64,000 nucleotides of DNA from Escarpia spicata (lineage: Eukaryota > Annelida > Polychaeta > Sabellida > Siboglinidae): positions 44,715,204 to 44,779,203 of the forward strand of contig OZ023205.1 of assembly GCA_963995525.1 (NCBI GenBank). Reading direction: 5' to 3'. A model generated the notes under the pieces. That model saw only the letters and a program-made list of their open reading frames with translations. It did not search any database and was not told the DNA's origin. The position numbers and the translations under genes were made by a program. Shown here in pieces: positions 21,636-30,496 of this stretch (within the stretch, counting starts at the first letter, position 1; each line of letters starts with the position of its first letter).

Positions 21636-21692
21636 GCTGTTGTCTTCACGATCATACTGCGACTGAAGGGACGAGGCGTGCGCGCAGACGTC

Positions 21693-22310
21693 TTATACTT
21701 TGGGTTGGTACACGTACTGGACACCGTCGTCCGGAAGGACGCCCGTGCGCAGACGCATATCGTCGGGCGTGCCCTGTTTCAGATCGACGAGGAGATAACC
21801 GTACGGAGGCGTCGTGGCGTCTCGGAACGCTTCCTGTACATACTTCAGGCGTCCCGGATACATCTGTCGCGCCAAGTGTCCGATCTGTGACGCGTCGCGA
21901 GGATTCTTGAAGATTACCATGTAGTGTGTGTTCAGACTGATCGTGCGACTCTCCTTGTTCTTCGGAAACAGGTTCTGCACGAGATACAGTACGGACGTGT
22001 TCTGGTGATGACTCTTTTTCGTGAACAAGGTCGTGACCCGTTCGTCCGTTTCCGTCATCAGATCGTCGATGACCACGAGGTTACGCGTCGATGCATCGAA
22101 CGCACCGCTCGGCAAGCCTTCCTCGAAGCGTACCAGGTCGTTGTCGACGTAGGCACTCTGCCATACACCGTAACACCACGTGATCTTCTCTGGAGGCGGA
22201 TCGATAATCGTCGCGGCGTGACGTAGGAGACGCATCACGAACGTGCTCTTACCGCATCCCGTCGGACCCGCGACGATACAGGTAAAGGGGTGTTTCCATC
22301 GCGTGTCCAT
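21693..22310 (-). CDS. ATP: genome-packaging ATPase (FtsK/HerA-A32-like)
   Basis: 205 residues, intact. Walker A is AGPTGCGKST (residues 14-23) and Walker B is NLVVIDDLM (77-85). SVLYLVQNLFPK (107-118) carries the polar sensor residue after a hydrophobic strand, and R122 in SRTISLNTHY may act as arginine finger. This family pumps DNA into capsids of adintoviruses, virophages and poxviruses (A32). The length is typical for Polintons. The start ATG immediately follows the stop of the upstream microprotein gene. Confidence 0.95.
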   Translation of the reverse strand: MDTRWKHPFTCIVAGPTGCGKSTFVMRLLRHAATIIDPPPEKITWCYGVWQSAYVDNDLVRFEEGLPSGAFDASTRNLVVIDDLMTETDERVTTLFTKKSHHQNTSVLYLVQNLFPKNKESRTISLNTHYMVIFKNPRDASQIGHLARQMYPGRLKYVQEAFRDATTPPYGYLLVDLKQGTPDDMRLRTGVLPDDGVQYVYQPKV

Positions 22311-22457
22311 CTAGTAGTCGTTGTCCGTTGTGCTGTTAGATACTACGACACCTCCGTCACACCAACGAAGGAAGGGATCGCGGAACAAGACGTACAAGAC
22401 GTACAGACCGAGTATTCCCACTAGTACTACAGCTACGACCGTTCCCGTCCGTGACAT
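22311..22457 (-). CDS. 48-residue single-pass membrane microprotein
   Basis: ATG at 22455-22457 and stop TAG at 22311-22313. The peptide begins MSRTGTVVAVVLVGILGLYV and continues with a hydrophobic run, forming one transmembrane helix (residues about 6-25), then a basic-aromatic segment (FRDPFLRWC) and a polar tail. The stop abuts the ATPase start codon, an arrangement typical of compact viral gene blocks. No family is recognised; the hydrophobic helix in a GC-rich frame and exact spacing argue for a real gene. Confidence 0.55.
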   Translation of the reverse strand: MSRTGTVVAVVLVGILGLYVLYVLFRDPFLRWCDGGVVVSNSTTDNDY

Positions 22458-22611
22458 GCTGCGTTATGACTATCGATTGTGGGGTATCTGACTAAATAGT
22501 GTTATTTTTTTCGTGTGTCTCCCACCTACTAACCGCGTGACAGCTAGAGGCGCCTATAACCCCAACTGACGTAGGGGCGCATTTCCTCATCGTGTCAGCA
22601 GTGGTTCGGTG
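22458..22611 (-). promoter_or_regulatory. intergenic region with duplicated element E1 (copy 1)
   Basis: Contains GGCGCCTATAACCCCAACTG followed by a GTAGGGGCGCATTTCCT half at about 22550-22590. A near-identical segment lies at about 27292-27334. Both copies sit just downstream of the stop of a minus-strand gene. ACCCC and GGGG(C) can pair as a hairpin. Possible roles are 3' end formation or a promoter for the next gene. Confidence 0.5.
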
Positions 22612-25600
22612 TTACACGTCCACCGGACCCGTGGTGATTCCGTCCTCGTTGACCACGCGCTTGGCATAGAAGTAGGTCAACGCCGCGCGTTCCTGGGTGT
22701 ACGTCAGCACGGACGAGTGATTGACCCGGAACCCACGGTTCACTCCGCTTCCACTACGACGACTGGTCAGCACGTCCAGGAACGCCTGCTTGTCGATGGC
22801 GTTGAGTCGTTTGTTGAGTCCTTTGGTGGTGTATTTATCGACCGTACCCGAACAATAGTAGGTCTTGCTGCACAGTCCCAGGAAACAGTCGCCGGACCAT
22901 TCGACCTTGAAGAGTCCAGGTGTTCTCTTGTCGTACGCCTTGCGTGCCTTGCAGCACGTCTCGGTGCCGTTCCACGGACGTCCGGCCAGGCGACAGCGTA
23001 TGTAGTCGTTCCGATGATCGTCGCAACATTCGGACGGTAGCCATTCGGAGCGGTGACGATAGTAGTGGTCGCGTAGTGCCGGGGTCACGAGGTCATCGAC
23101 GGACTCTCCGGCCAGAGCCAAATAGGCGCTATCCGTATCGGTTTCGCAGTACTCGAACAGCGGACGATCCACGTACCTGATCATGAAGTCGTAGTAGAAC
23201 TCCAACATGCGCAGTTTGGCCCACTGCAACACGAAGAATCCCACGTGCGTAGGCAGAGCGTATTTGACGGTGCGCTTGTGCATTTCGATCTCGTACGCAT
23301 CGGCGGTGACGACGTCGAGTTGACGGAAGCGACGATTGTTGATCGCGGACGATGCGCTCTTCTCCGTGCAGTAGGTGACTTCGCGGTGCTTATCGACATT
23401 GGTGATAAATTTCCCATAGGAACAATTGCCCATAAGTTTGTTGGTATCCGCGATCATGGCCTTGTCGGGATGGGCGTCTCCTTCGCGACGTGCGGTGGAC
23501 ACCGCCTCGCCGAATCGGCGGAAGCAGGCGACCGGTGTGTACTCGATGACCTGGTAGACGTGCGTCACCTCGAGTCCGTGCGCGAGGTACCATCGCAAGA
23601 GTGGTGTGGCGAGCAAGATCTTATCTCCACGATAACTCCCGACGAGCATGCGACGCGGAGTCGCCATGATGTCGTGTTCTTCAGCGTAGCGACGCATGAA
23701 CGGTCCGAGGTCGTCGCGGGTCAGGTGAATGTTCTTGAAGATGGGCTGCATCTCGGCAAAGCGCGCGCGCAGTACCTCCGGTACACGTATGTCGCACTGA
23801 ATCATACCGAACACGCTACCGTTGCGCACCCCTGTCAGGATCTGTTGTGTCGTCATTTTACAGCGCACGTGTCGACGACGTTGTCGAACGTCCAGAAACT
23901 GTTTCACACACGGATCGCGTCTCGCGACCTTCCACTCGCATTCCCACATCTCGACGACACTCACAAAGTGTCGAAGATAGGCCGTGTTCTTTTGCGTTTC
24001 GGCGAGCAGTTGCGTCATGGGTTTCCCGTTGACCTCGTTGACCTCACGACCGGTACACGGAAAACCGTGATAGTAGCATCCGTGAAATTGATAGGCCGTC
24101 TTCGTTTCGCTACACCAACCGTCCACCGATAGTTTACCGATGCGCTTCTCTCGACCGTTGGTCTGGTGTCGTATTGTGAGTCCCGTGCTTTCGGACTCCC
24201 ACGTCAGCCATTCGGCAGCCATCTGACCTGTGGGCTGTGCCGCTTCGGGTCGGAACTCCTTCTCTTCCCGTCGTCGTGTGTACCATCCCGTTGGCATCTC
24301 TTGCGATATCGACCACAGATACAATGCATTCGCGTCATAGCCGACGATGGACTGACACGTTCGAGCCGCATCACCGTAGTCGTTACGACGTATCTTCGTG
24401 ACCCCCTTCTCGTGGTGTCTGGTGAAGATGAGTGACGGTCCTCCGACGCTGTTCTCTCTGATGAGCTGGTGGACGTCCTTGTTCGTCTCGTTGAAGAGCG
24501 TAAAGAACGTTCTCTTCGGCACGTGGGTGAACAGATAGGACAAGGTCAAACCAGGTATACTGATCCCTTGTTTGAACATGTCGATACCGCGGTGTTGGTA
24601 GAAGTCGAACTGTTTGTCGATGGCTTCCAAGAAAGGCACGACGTCCCTGTTGTTATACCAGACGAGAAAGTCTCGTAGAGTCTCCATGTCGTTGTCTCTC
24701 CACACCTTCCGACATCGCGTGTAGTCGTCGTCGGATATACCTTCGTTCTTCAGTCGACTGAAGAAGGCCTCTTTGGGAGGTAGAACGGTGTCGTCGAGTC
24801 TCTCCAAGCTGTCCATGTATTCGTACGGGAAGTGACCTTTCGTGACCTCGCAACCGTACGCTTTCAGGTACTTGTCGTACGAGAATCCAGGGGCGATATA
24901 ATGAGTCATATCGAGGAATTTGAGGTCGTCCGTCGATAGACACATAAACGTGTTGCCGCGTTTGATCACGTGAAACGTCCCTGCATTCTTCCTCTCTTCT
25001 TCTTCCTCCTCCTCCTCCTCCTCCTCCCCGTCCTCTGTTGGTGTCTTTTCAGACAGGAAGTAGGGTACCAGGAACTGTTTGACGACGTTCAGATCGTACC
25101 TGCTCGAGTTGAAGCCGATGACAGGCAACTGATGAAGCCAACCGTACAATTGACCCATGAGAGTTTTGTAGGGATTGGTCGGTTTTCGTCGTGACTCGTT
25201 GTCGTCTCCTTCTGCAGCGGATGCCTCCTGTTCGTCCCACGTCGTGATAGCCTCCCCGATTTCGAGTAGTGTACCCTCGTAACTGTCTACGATGGCGTCG
25301 TAGGCTGCTTCGCTCATCGTCTGAAGGATACCCATCGTGTTGGCTACCAACTTGTTGCTGTCACCATCCGTGATCAGACATTGTACCTGTTCGAATCCGG
25401 GTACGTTACTCGCCAGGGACACGCTCAACGGTACGTGACGAGCCACCCAGTGGACTTTGGCGCTGTCCGACGGAAGCTGTGACGTATCGAACCAGGACTC
25501 GAAGTCGAAGGTGGCGCGATACGGATAGTAGCGCAAACACTCGCTAACGTGAATGTTTTCGTCGTCCAAGCACTGGAAGACTGTCGGCGACGGATGATAG

Positions 25601-27048
25601 ACACCACCGGGATAGATCTTTCGCACGCCTCCCGTACACCCGCGCTCGTGTCGTTCTAGTTTGTGTGCGTCTTTCCATAGCGCGTCGCCACACTTCCTAC
25701 ATCGATAAGAGTGACAGTACATGTTCACGTCTTGTATGTAGGAACAGTGTGTCTCGTGAAGATTGACGTACATCGTTTCGGGATAGTGACACAAGGACCG
25801 GCGTACGAGTTCGGCAGCCACCTTTCCGCCTTCTTCTTCCGGCTCGACGAGCTTGTAGACGCACACGTTGGTCTCAAAGGTGGTCTCGACGCGATAGATA
25901 TCGTCCATTGTCACCCCGTCAAAGTCCTTCATTACCACCCCGTCAAAGTCTTTCATTGCCACTCCGTCACGGTTGTACTTCGCGTAGAGTAGCTTCACGG
26001 CGGGTTCCAGGTGGTATCGATCGCATCCACGATGCAGAGCCAGACACCGGAAGAGACACAGATTGTCGGTGTACTTCCTGTTGTGATCGTCTCTTTCCAA
26101 TCCGATGACGGCTTTGTTTCGTTTGATGTAGCTCGGTAGTGTGATATCCACACATCCTATCGGATGATCTACGATGTGATTGACGAAGAAGGTGACATTC
26201 GTGACCACCTCGCACACCCATTGACTGTCCGGACGCTGATTGATGACCCACTGCAGCACGTCTGTTTCTCGGATGCGTTCCAGAAACGCATCAAAGTCTG
26301 CAGTGTTTGTGATCAGACACGGCTCGTCGAGGTAACGGCCGCAGCAGTTACAAGACGAATGATAATACCTGTACCTGTTCGTGGTCTTGTTCCTTAGAAC
26401 AAAACCATAACTAAGATTAATCTTAAAGGCGTGCGTCTGTTCGCGGAACATGATCTTCAGTGACGGTTCTAGGGCGCTCGTGTCCAGTGTCGATACTCTG
26501 TAATTGTACCTGGATTGTACGGGTCCTCTAGCCACATGGTTTCGGATGGTCATCCAGTGCTCTCGGACGACGTCTCGTAGTTCCCTCGATAGAGTATCGG
26601 CGAAGGGGAGTCGGGGCGGTGGTTGTATCGGATCGTCATCGTCGGTCCTCACACGTGGTCGCTCTGCGCATCTCGCTCGTTTGCGTAGGGGTGGCTCGCT
26701 CGCTTCCGCACGTCGGTTGCATGCCGTCTTGATATGACGTAGCAGGTGGTCACGTTTCGTGAACTCACGTGCACATCTCTCGCATCGGTGTAGTGTTTTT
26801 TGTGAGGTGTCACAACCCTTCCTGTTGTGACGTAGCAGGTTGTCACGTCTCGTGAAGTCTCTTCCACATCTCGAACAGTGGAGCCTAGTACTGTTTGGTG
26901 GTTCGCCAGATGGCACCACTCGTGGCGCTGGTTTACTGTAAGCATGATCGTCGTCGTGTGTTGATGTATGCGTTTGGTCTATGTGGCGTTGTATGTCTGC
27001 GTGTGTATCGAGCACGAGACCACAGTGACGACACGTGTGCTGCTTCAT
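22612..27048 (-). CDS. PolB: protein-primed family B DNA polymerase with N-terminal zinc fingers (PolB)
   Basis: 1478 residues, uninterrupted. Residues 1-113 hold three Cys2-His-His/Cys zinc fingers (C6-C9, C58-C61, C89-C92), and another Cys-rich finger lies at 450-471. The exonuclease motifs are FDFESWFD (515-521), GFNSSRYDLN (645-654) and YNNRDVVPFL (798-807). Polymerase motif A is GYDANALYLWS (903-913), motif B NKLMGNCSYGKF (1203-1214), motif C ETDTDSAYL (1302-1310), and a TKGLNKR lysine motif is at 1408-1414. Between A and B a SVDGWCSETKTAYQFHGCYYHG insert (974-995) resembles a Vsr/EDxHD-type nuclease domain. A poly-Glu tract (675-685) and a short MKDFDGV repeat (365-380) are inserts. A TATATAG box (27090-27098) lies about 45 bases upstream of the ATG. 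It replicates the element from protein-primed termini. Confidence 0.97.
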   Translation of the reverse strand: MKQHTCRHCGLVLDTHADIQRHIDQTHTSTHDDDHAYSKPAPRVVPSGEPPNSTRLHCSRCGRDFTRRDNLLRHNRKGCDTSQKTLHRCERCAREFTKRDHLLRHIKTACNRRAEASEPPLRKRARCAERPRVRTDDDDPIQPPPRLPFADTLSRELRDVVREHWMTIRNHVARGPVQSRYNYRVSTLDTSALEPSLKIMFREQTHAFKINLSYGFVLRNKTTNRYRYYHSSCNCCGRYLDEPCLITNTADFDAFLERIRETDVLQWVINQRPDSQWVCEVVTNVTFFVNHIVDHPIGCVDITLPSYIKRNKAVIGLERDDHNRKYTDNLCLFRCLALHRGCDRYHLEPAVKLLYAKYNRDGVAMKDFDGVVMKDFDGVTMDDIYRVETTFETNVCVYKLVEPEEEGGKVAAELVRRSLCHYPETMYVNLHETHCSYIQDVNMYCHSYRCRKCGDALWKDAHKLERHERGCTGGVRKIYPGGVYHPSPTVFQCLDDENIHVSECLRYYPYRATFDFESWFDTSQLPSDSAKVHWVARHVPLSVSLASNVPGFEQVQCLITDGDSNKLVANTMGILQTMSEAAYDAIVDSYEGTLLEIGEAITTWDEQEASAAEGDDNESRRKPTNPYKTLMGQLYGWLHQLPVIGFNSSRYDLNVVKQFLVPYFLSEKTPTEDGEEEEEEEEEEERKNAGTFHVIKRGNTFMCLSTDDLKFLDMTHYIAPGFSYDKYLKAYGCEVTKGHFPYEYMDSLERLDDTVLPPKEAFFSRLKNEGISDDDYTRCRKVWRDNDMETLRDFLVWYNNRDVVPFLEAIDKQFDFYQHRGIDMFKQGISIPGLTLSYLFTHVPKRTFFTLFNETNKDVHQLIRENSVGGPSLIFTRHHEKGVTKIRRNDYGDAARTCQSIVGYDANALYLWSISQEMPTGWYTRRREEKEFRPEAAQPTGQMAAEWLTWESESTGLTIRHQTNGREKRIGKLSVDGWCSETKTAYQFHGCYYHGFPCTGREVNEVNGKPMTQLLAETQKNTAYLRHFVSVVEMWECEWKVARRDPCVKQFLDVRQRRRHVRCKMTTQQILTGVRNGSVFGMIQCDIRVPEVLRARFAEMQPIFKNIHLTRDDLGPFMRRYAEEHDIMATPRRMLVGSYRGDKILLATPLLRWYLAHGLEVTHVYQVIEYTPVACFRRFGEAVSTARREGDAHPDKAMIADTNKLMGNCSYGKFITNVDKHREVTYCTEKSASSAINNRRFRQLDVVTADAYEIEMHKRTVKYALPTHVGFFVLQWAKLRMLEFYYDFMIRYVDRPLFEYCETDTDSAYLALAGESVDDLVTPALRDHYYRHRSEWLPSECCDDHRNDYIRCRLAGRPWNGTETCCKARKAYDKRTPGLFKVEWSGDCFLGLCSKTYYCSGTVDKYTTKGLNKRLNAIDKQAFLDVLTSRRSGSGVNRGFRVNHSSVLTYTQERAALTYFYAKRVVNEDGITTGPVDV

Positions 27049-27341
27049 CGTCTACCTACAACTGAAGGATAGGAGATCCTTGTACGCGTCTATATAGCCT
27101 AGTGTGACATCATAGGAGCTTGTATGAGTGTGCGTGTATATAGACGGAGGGGTATGTATTCATCGATCGTAACGAGCTATGACAAGAACAACAGACACCG
27201 AATTCCTGGATTACATACATACATCTTTATTCGTCGAATTACAAAATAAAAGCGGGTATAAGCTAAGTTAAGCGCCTACAGTGACAGACAAGCGGCGCCT
27301 ATAACCCCAGCTATAGCGTAGGGGCGCATTTCCTCTTGTCG
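27049..27341 (-). promoter_or_regulatory. PolB promoter region and 3' region of the secreted-protein gene; element E1 (copy 2)
   Basis: TATATA boxes on the minus strand at 27090-27098 and 27131-27137 lie upstream of PolB. A minus-strand AATAAA near 27226-27231 can end transcripts of the gene at 27342-27893. The second copy of E1 (GGCGCCTATAACCCCAGC and GTAGGGGCGCATTTCCT halves) is at about 27292-27334. Confidence 0.6.
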
Positions 27342-27893
27342 TCACTGCAGACGCTTCTGGAGTGAGTCCGTGATATACGCAACGTGCTCAGCGGACTCAA
27401 TGTTCCGTGCAAGTTCGCGGCAAATCGTCTGCACAGCCGTATCGAGGTTACATCGTTTGGTGACGAACAGGACCGCCGCTAAACTCTGGATATTTAGTTC
27501 CAGGTCCTGTACGCCACCAAACAGAACCGGATGTGTCCACGGCATCGTCGTGTCTGTTTTTGCCCACACGATATGTCCGTCGGTGGCTATATCGAGGGTC
27601 GAACATTCCGTTCGGAGTGTCTCGTATTCGGATGTATCGTCATCACAAATCATGTCCAATGACTCGTCGGATGGTGGTGGTGGTGGTGTTGCAGCCTCAC
27701 ACGACATTTGCAGAGTCGTCACGTGACGCTGGGCGTTTAGACGCGTCAGGAGAGTCTGTCGCAGTGGGGTGTGGTGACGGTGTCTTTTTCTAGGCGCCCA
27801 CTCTAGCGGCTTCTCATCGTACGCTCTTTGAATGAGATCTAGTCCGCTAGAGGGGGCAGCACTGACCTGACAACACAATAACAACAACAACAT
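27342..27893 (-). CDS. putative secreted protein of unknown function
   Basis: 183 residues. The N-terminus MLLLLLCCQVSAAPSSG is a good signal peptide with a possible cut after Ala; the Leu run is encoded by an (AAC)n-type microsatellite on the plus strand. Then come a basic patch (PRKRHRHH), a proline run, an acidic stretch (MICDDDTSEYE) and a helical C-terminal third (LELNIQSLAAVLFVTKRC, ICRELARNIESAEHV). The helical end faintly resembles the repeat domain of the neighbouring gene at 27906-28806, so the two may be related. I recognise no family. A CAG|GTCAGT sequence just after the signal peptide codons could be a splice donor, so the gene model is uncertain. Confidence 0.5.
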   Translation of the reverse strand: MLLLLLCCQVSAAPSSGLDLIQRAYDEKPLEWAPRKRHRHHTPLRQTLLTRLNAQRHVTTLQMSCEAATPPPPPSDESLDMICDDDTSEYETLRTECSTLDIATDGHIVWAKTDTTMPWTHPVLFGGVQDLELNIQSLAAVLFVTKRCNLDTAVQTICRELARNIESAEHVAYITDSLQKRLQ

Positions 27894-27905
27894 TAGCAGG
27901 GTGTT

Positions 27906-28806
27906 TTACTCGTCCAGGAGAGGTATACCGCGCACACGTAGGATGGATTGCACACGTGTTACGATGTCACGTGCCCGCTTCGGTGTATCCACAATAAACC
28001 TGTAATGGTGTACTGCACATCTCACGCTGTCTTGGATCAGACTGCTACGTACCAGGTAGATGGGTGTTTGTTTCACTTTCGAAAGTGCGCCACAATTCGT
28101 TGCTCACGAACCGAACGATAGCATCGCATGCTACCCAGAGCAGCTCGGAGCACCAGACCTGCCTTCCCGTCGTGTCGTCTTGTAGGTACCAGGGCTGCGG
28201 CGCCTTCGGTGAGTCTTCCGTCTCATCCGACACGGTTATACCACGACTACGGAGACTCGTTTTCACTCGTGACACGATATTACGAGCAAACCACGGCACG
28301 CACGATTCGCATACCAAATCGGATACTGCCATATCAAAAGCATGAAATATACGCGAACGATCTACTTTATACACGTCTTCGTGAACGTTCGTGTAGCGAA
28401 GGTACAGTCCTTCGGCTACCTGACGAATGCATGCAGTGGTTATAGTGGCTATAAATAACTCGTCATCTATCATGTACTCCGTTCGTTTCTGAATTGCGTT
28501 CACTCTCTCTACTGCCTCCTGTAATTCACTAGGTCTCCGACTCTCGTCGTAGTCAGAGAAATCACTATCAAAATCACCATCGTTAGCAACATCATCATTA
28601 TCCTGATCACTAGACCATGCACATGACCCCACGTGAATGACACTTGCCTCGTCATTGAATGACAGTCGACGTTTCACGCCATCACTATCAAAATCACCAT
28701 CGTTAGCAACATCATCATTATCCTGATCACTAGACCATGCACATGACCCCACGTAAATGACACTTGCCTCGTCATTAAATGACAGTCGACGTTTCACGCC
28801 ACGCAC
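27906..28806 (-). CDS. acidic accessory protein with internal two-fold domain repeat and duplicated KRRLSF motif (frameshifted)
   Basis: The frame at 28045-28806 gives about 250 residues; no ATG begins it (the listed start is GTG), and a TTGTAG|AC acceptor-like site upstream leaves room for a 5' exon. It begins with two copies of a 40-residue segment (exact 120-bp period, 28561-28680 and 28681-28800), each with KRRLSFNDEASVI and an Asp-rich stretch. A helical domain follows (DELFIATITTACIRQVAEGL ... ARNIVSRVKTSLRSRGIT). Near 28065 the frame shifts; the next frame stays open to a stop at 27906 and encodes a second, recognisably similar domain (SELLWVACDAIVRFVS ... ARDIVTRVQSILRVRGI). RRLSF fits the cyclin-docking (RxL) consensus. 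No family is recognised. Confidence 0.6.
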
Positions 28807-29205
<399 letters not shown>

Positions 29206-29697
29206 TTACGAGTGGATTATTTCCAGTGCTATGACGGTGTAATTTCGATAGTCTCCCTTCGTCGTCTTTCTAATTGTCACCCTAGTCTGTTTGCCACGTA
29301 AGACATTCAGTGACTGGTAACGTTCTTCACCTGGTTTAAGCGACATATAGTCGCTTGCTGTCATTCCCCCCACAACCCCCTGGACTAGCTGATCAAATCC
29401 TGTTGCCCACACTTCGTGACCCCTGCAATCGGCGAAAAGCATACCCATAGCATACTTGTAAACGGCAGTTCCCTTCTGACGCCCGTGGGTCAGGCATATA
29501 CTGACGTTATGGTGCCCTCCTTTCGTTGTTTCAAGACGAACTTTCCGACTACATACTTTACACGCCGGATAACATACGTATTCGGGGGACAGAGCACATG
29601 TCACTAGTGTCAGTGGGCGAACAAATGCGTACGTTCCGTCACTTACTTGTTCGAGTTCTGCCAGAAGGATTTCCTCGTTGACATTGGACATCGCCAT
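29206..29697 (-). CDS. RPA70 C-terminal-like single-stranded DNA-binding protein
   Basis: 163 residues. The core follows the OB-fold DBD-C of replication protein A large subunit: a CYPACKVCSRKVR zinc-ribbon half (C46, C49), a second half with C68 and H71 (ICLTHG), then YKYAMGMLFADCRGHEVWAT, aligning with the YRMxLxVxIAD....W...F block of RPA70, and a C-terminal strand pair (RVTIRKTTKGDYRNYTVIAL). RPA70 DBD-C holds single-stranded DNA and organises the RPA trimer. Here it stands alone and could coat displaced strands during protein-primed replication or shield them from host repair sensing. A TATATAAG box at 29776-29783 lies about 80 bases upstream of the ATG. The first residues (EEILLAELEQVSDG) precede the fold. 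Confidence 0.75.
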   Translation of the reverse strand: MAMSNVNEEILLAELEQVSDGTYAFVRPLTLVTCALSPEYVCYPACKVCSRKVRLETTKGGHHNVSICLTHGRQKGTAVYKYAMGMLFADCRGHEVWATGFDQLVQGVVGGMTASDYMSLKPGEERYQSLNVLRGKQTRVTIRKTTKGDYRNYTVIALEIIHS

Positions 29698-29923
29698 CTT
29701 GTTGTGTAGGTATCGGTGAAGAGCTTTGAACGGCAGCGAGAGAGAAAGTGTTTGTCTTGTTAGATTTACCGTGGGCTTATATACAATTCAATCCCTCCAG
29801 GGCTTGAGCGCGTGACACCCCTAGCTGATGATAACGCGCCCCTGGGTGTTCGCATCTTATCGTGCGCGTGACTTTATCTCTCCCTCTCCCGTACTTTGTC
29901 ACCGCGTGGCTGTCTGTCTGTTT
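29698..29923 (-). promoter_or_regulatory. promoter region of the RPA-like gene
   Basis: A minus-strand TATATAAG at 29776-29783 is the only clear element. The rest is GC-rich intergenic sequence of the element. Confidence 0.5.
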
Positions 29924-30496
29924 TTAATGAGCGCCTTGTGTAAGTCGTATAGAGCGCTGTCTAACGAAGTCTCTCACCTGCATAAGTATCACACCGAGTA
30001 TATTCTCACCTGGTTTGTTACGGTTTGAGCTCTTACCCCAAAACCCCTCTGCACTGGGTACATTCTCGATAAGTCGTGCGTCACCTGTAGCCAACAAGCG
30101 TTGACGTAGTTCAGAGACACGAAACTTGACGGCTAGTATAGCATGCATCACGCTCCGACGTTGTGACAGCCATGAAACGACTCGATCGGGTATCCAACGG
30201 ATCCTTTTACTCCAGTATTTCGCCTGTATTCCAGTGCGCGCGGTCTGAATCTTTCTCGCTGTGTTCTCGTCGTGAAAATTTCTAGCTTTTTTAAACTGAT
30301 ATGCTGCTTCTGTGCAAGTAAAGACTTCGCCCCATATATGTATTTCACATGGATAGAAATTCGATAGGAAGTGACCAGCACCCCTGAATTGTATATCCAA
30401 GCTCTTGACCACCATATGTTTCATCGCTGAGCACTCACAGAGTTCTTTTCTTCTGACTGTATTGTTAGCGTTCTGATAAGGGGCATTGTCGTCCAA
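29924..30496 (-). CDS. NADAR (YbiA-like) domain protein
   Basis: 190 residues; the ATG at 30496 is used, though M25 is possible. The landmarks in order are FLSNFYPCEIHIWGEVF (43-59), CTEAAYQFKKARNF (61-74) with the conserved acidic residue E63, a W-x12-M-x6-KF helix (VMHAILAVKF, 116-125), LLATGDARLIEN (134-145), GFWG (151-154) and GENILGVILMQVR (163-175). NADAR proteins act on ADP-ribose-like substrates; members paired with DarT-type transferases remove ADP-ribose from guanine in DNA, and YbiA acts in riboflavin by-product chemistry. In a virus-like element it could reverse a host or rival ADP-ribosylation of DNA. It is intact and has a broken relative at 9946-10394. Confidence 0.88.
   Translation of the reverse strand: MDDNAPYQNANNTVRRKELCECSAMKHMVVKSLDIQFRGAGHFLSNFYPCEIHIWGEVFTCTEAAYQFKKARNFHDENTARKIQTARTGIQAKYWSKRIRWIPDRVVSWLSQRRSVMHAILAVKFRVSELRQRLLATGDARLIENVPSAEGFWGKSSNRNKPGENILGVILMQVRDFVRQRSIRLTQGAH

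Noticed and set aside
23245..24132. 295-codon plus-strand frame
   Set aside because: It is antisense to PolB; the minus strand has all polymerase motifs uninterrupted.
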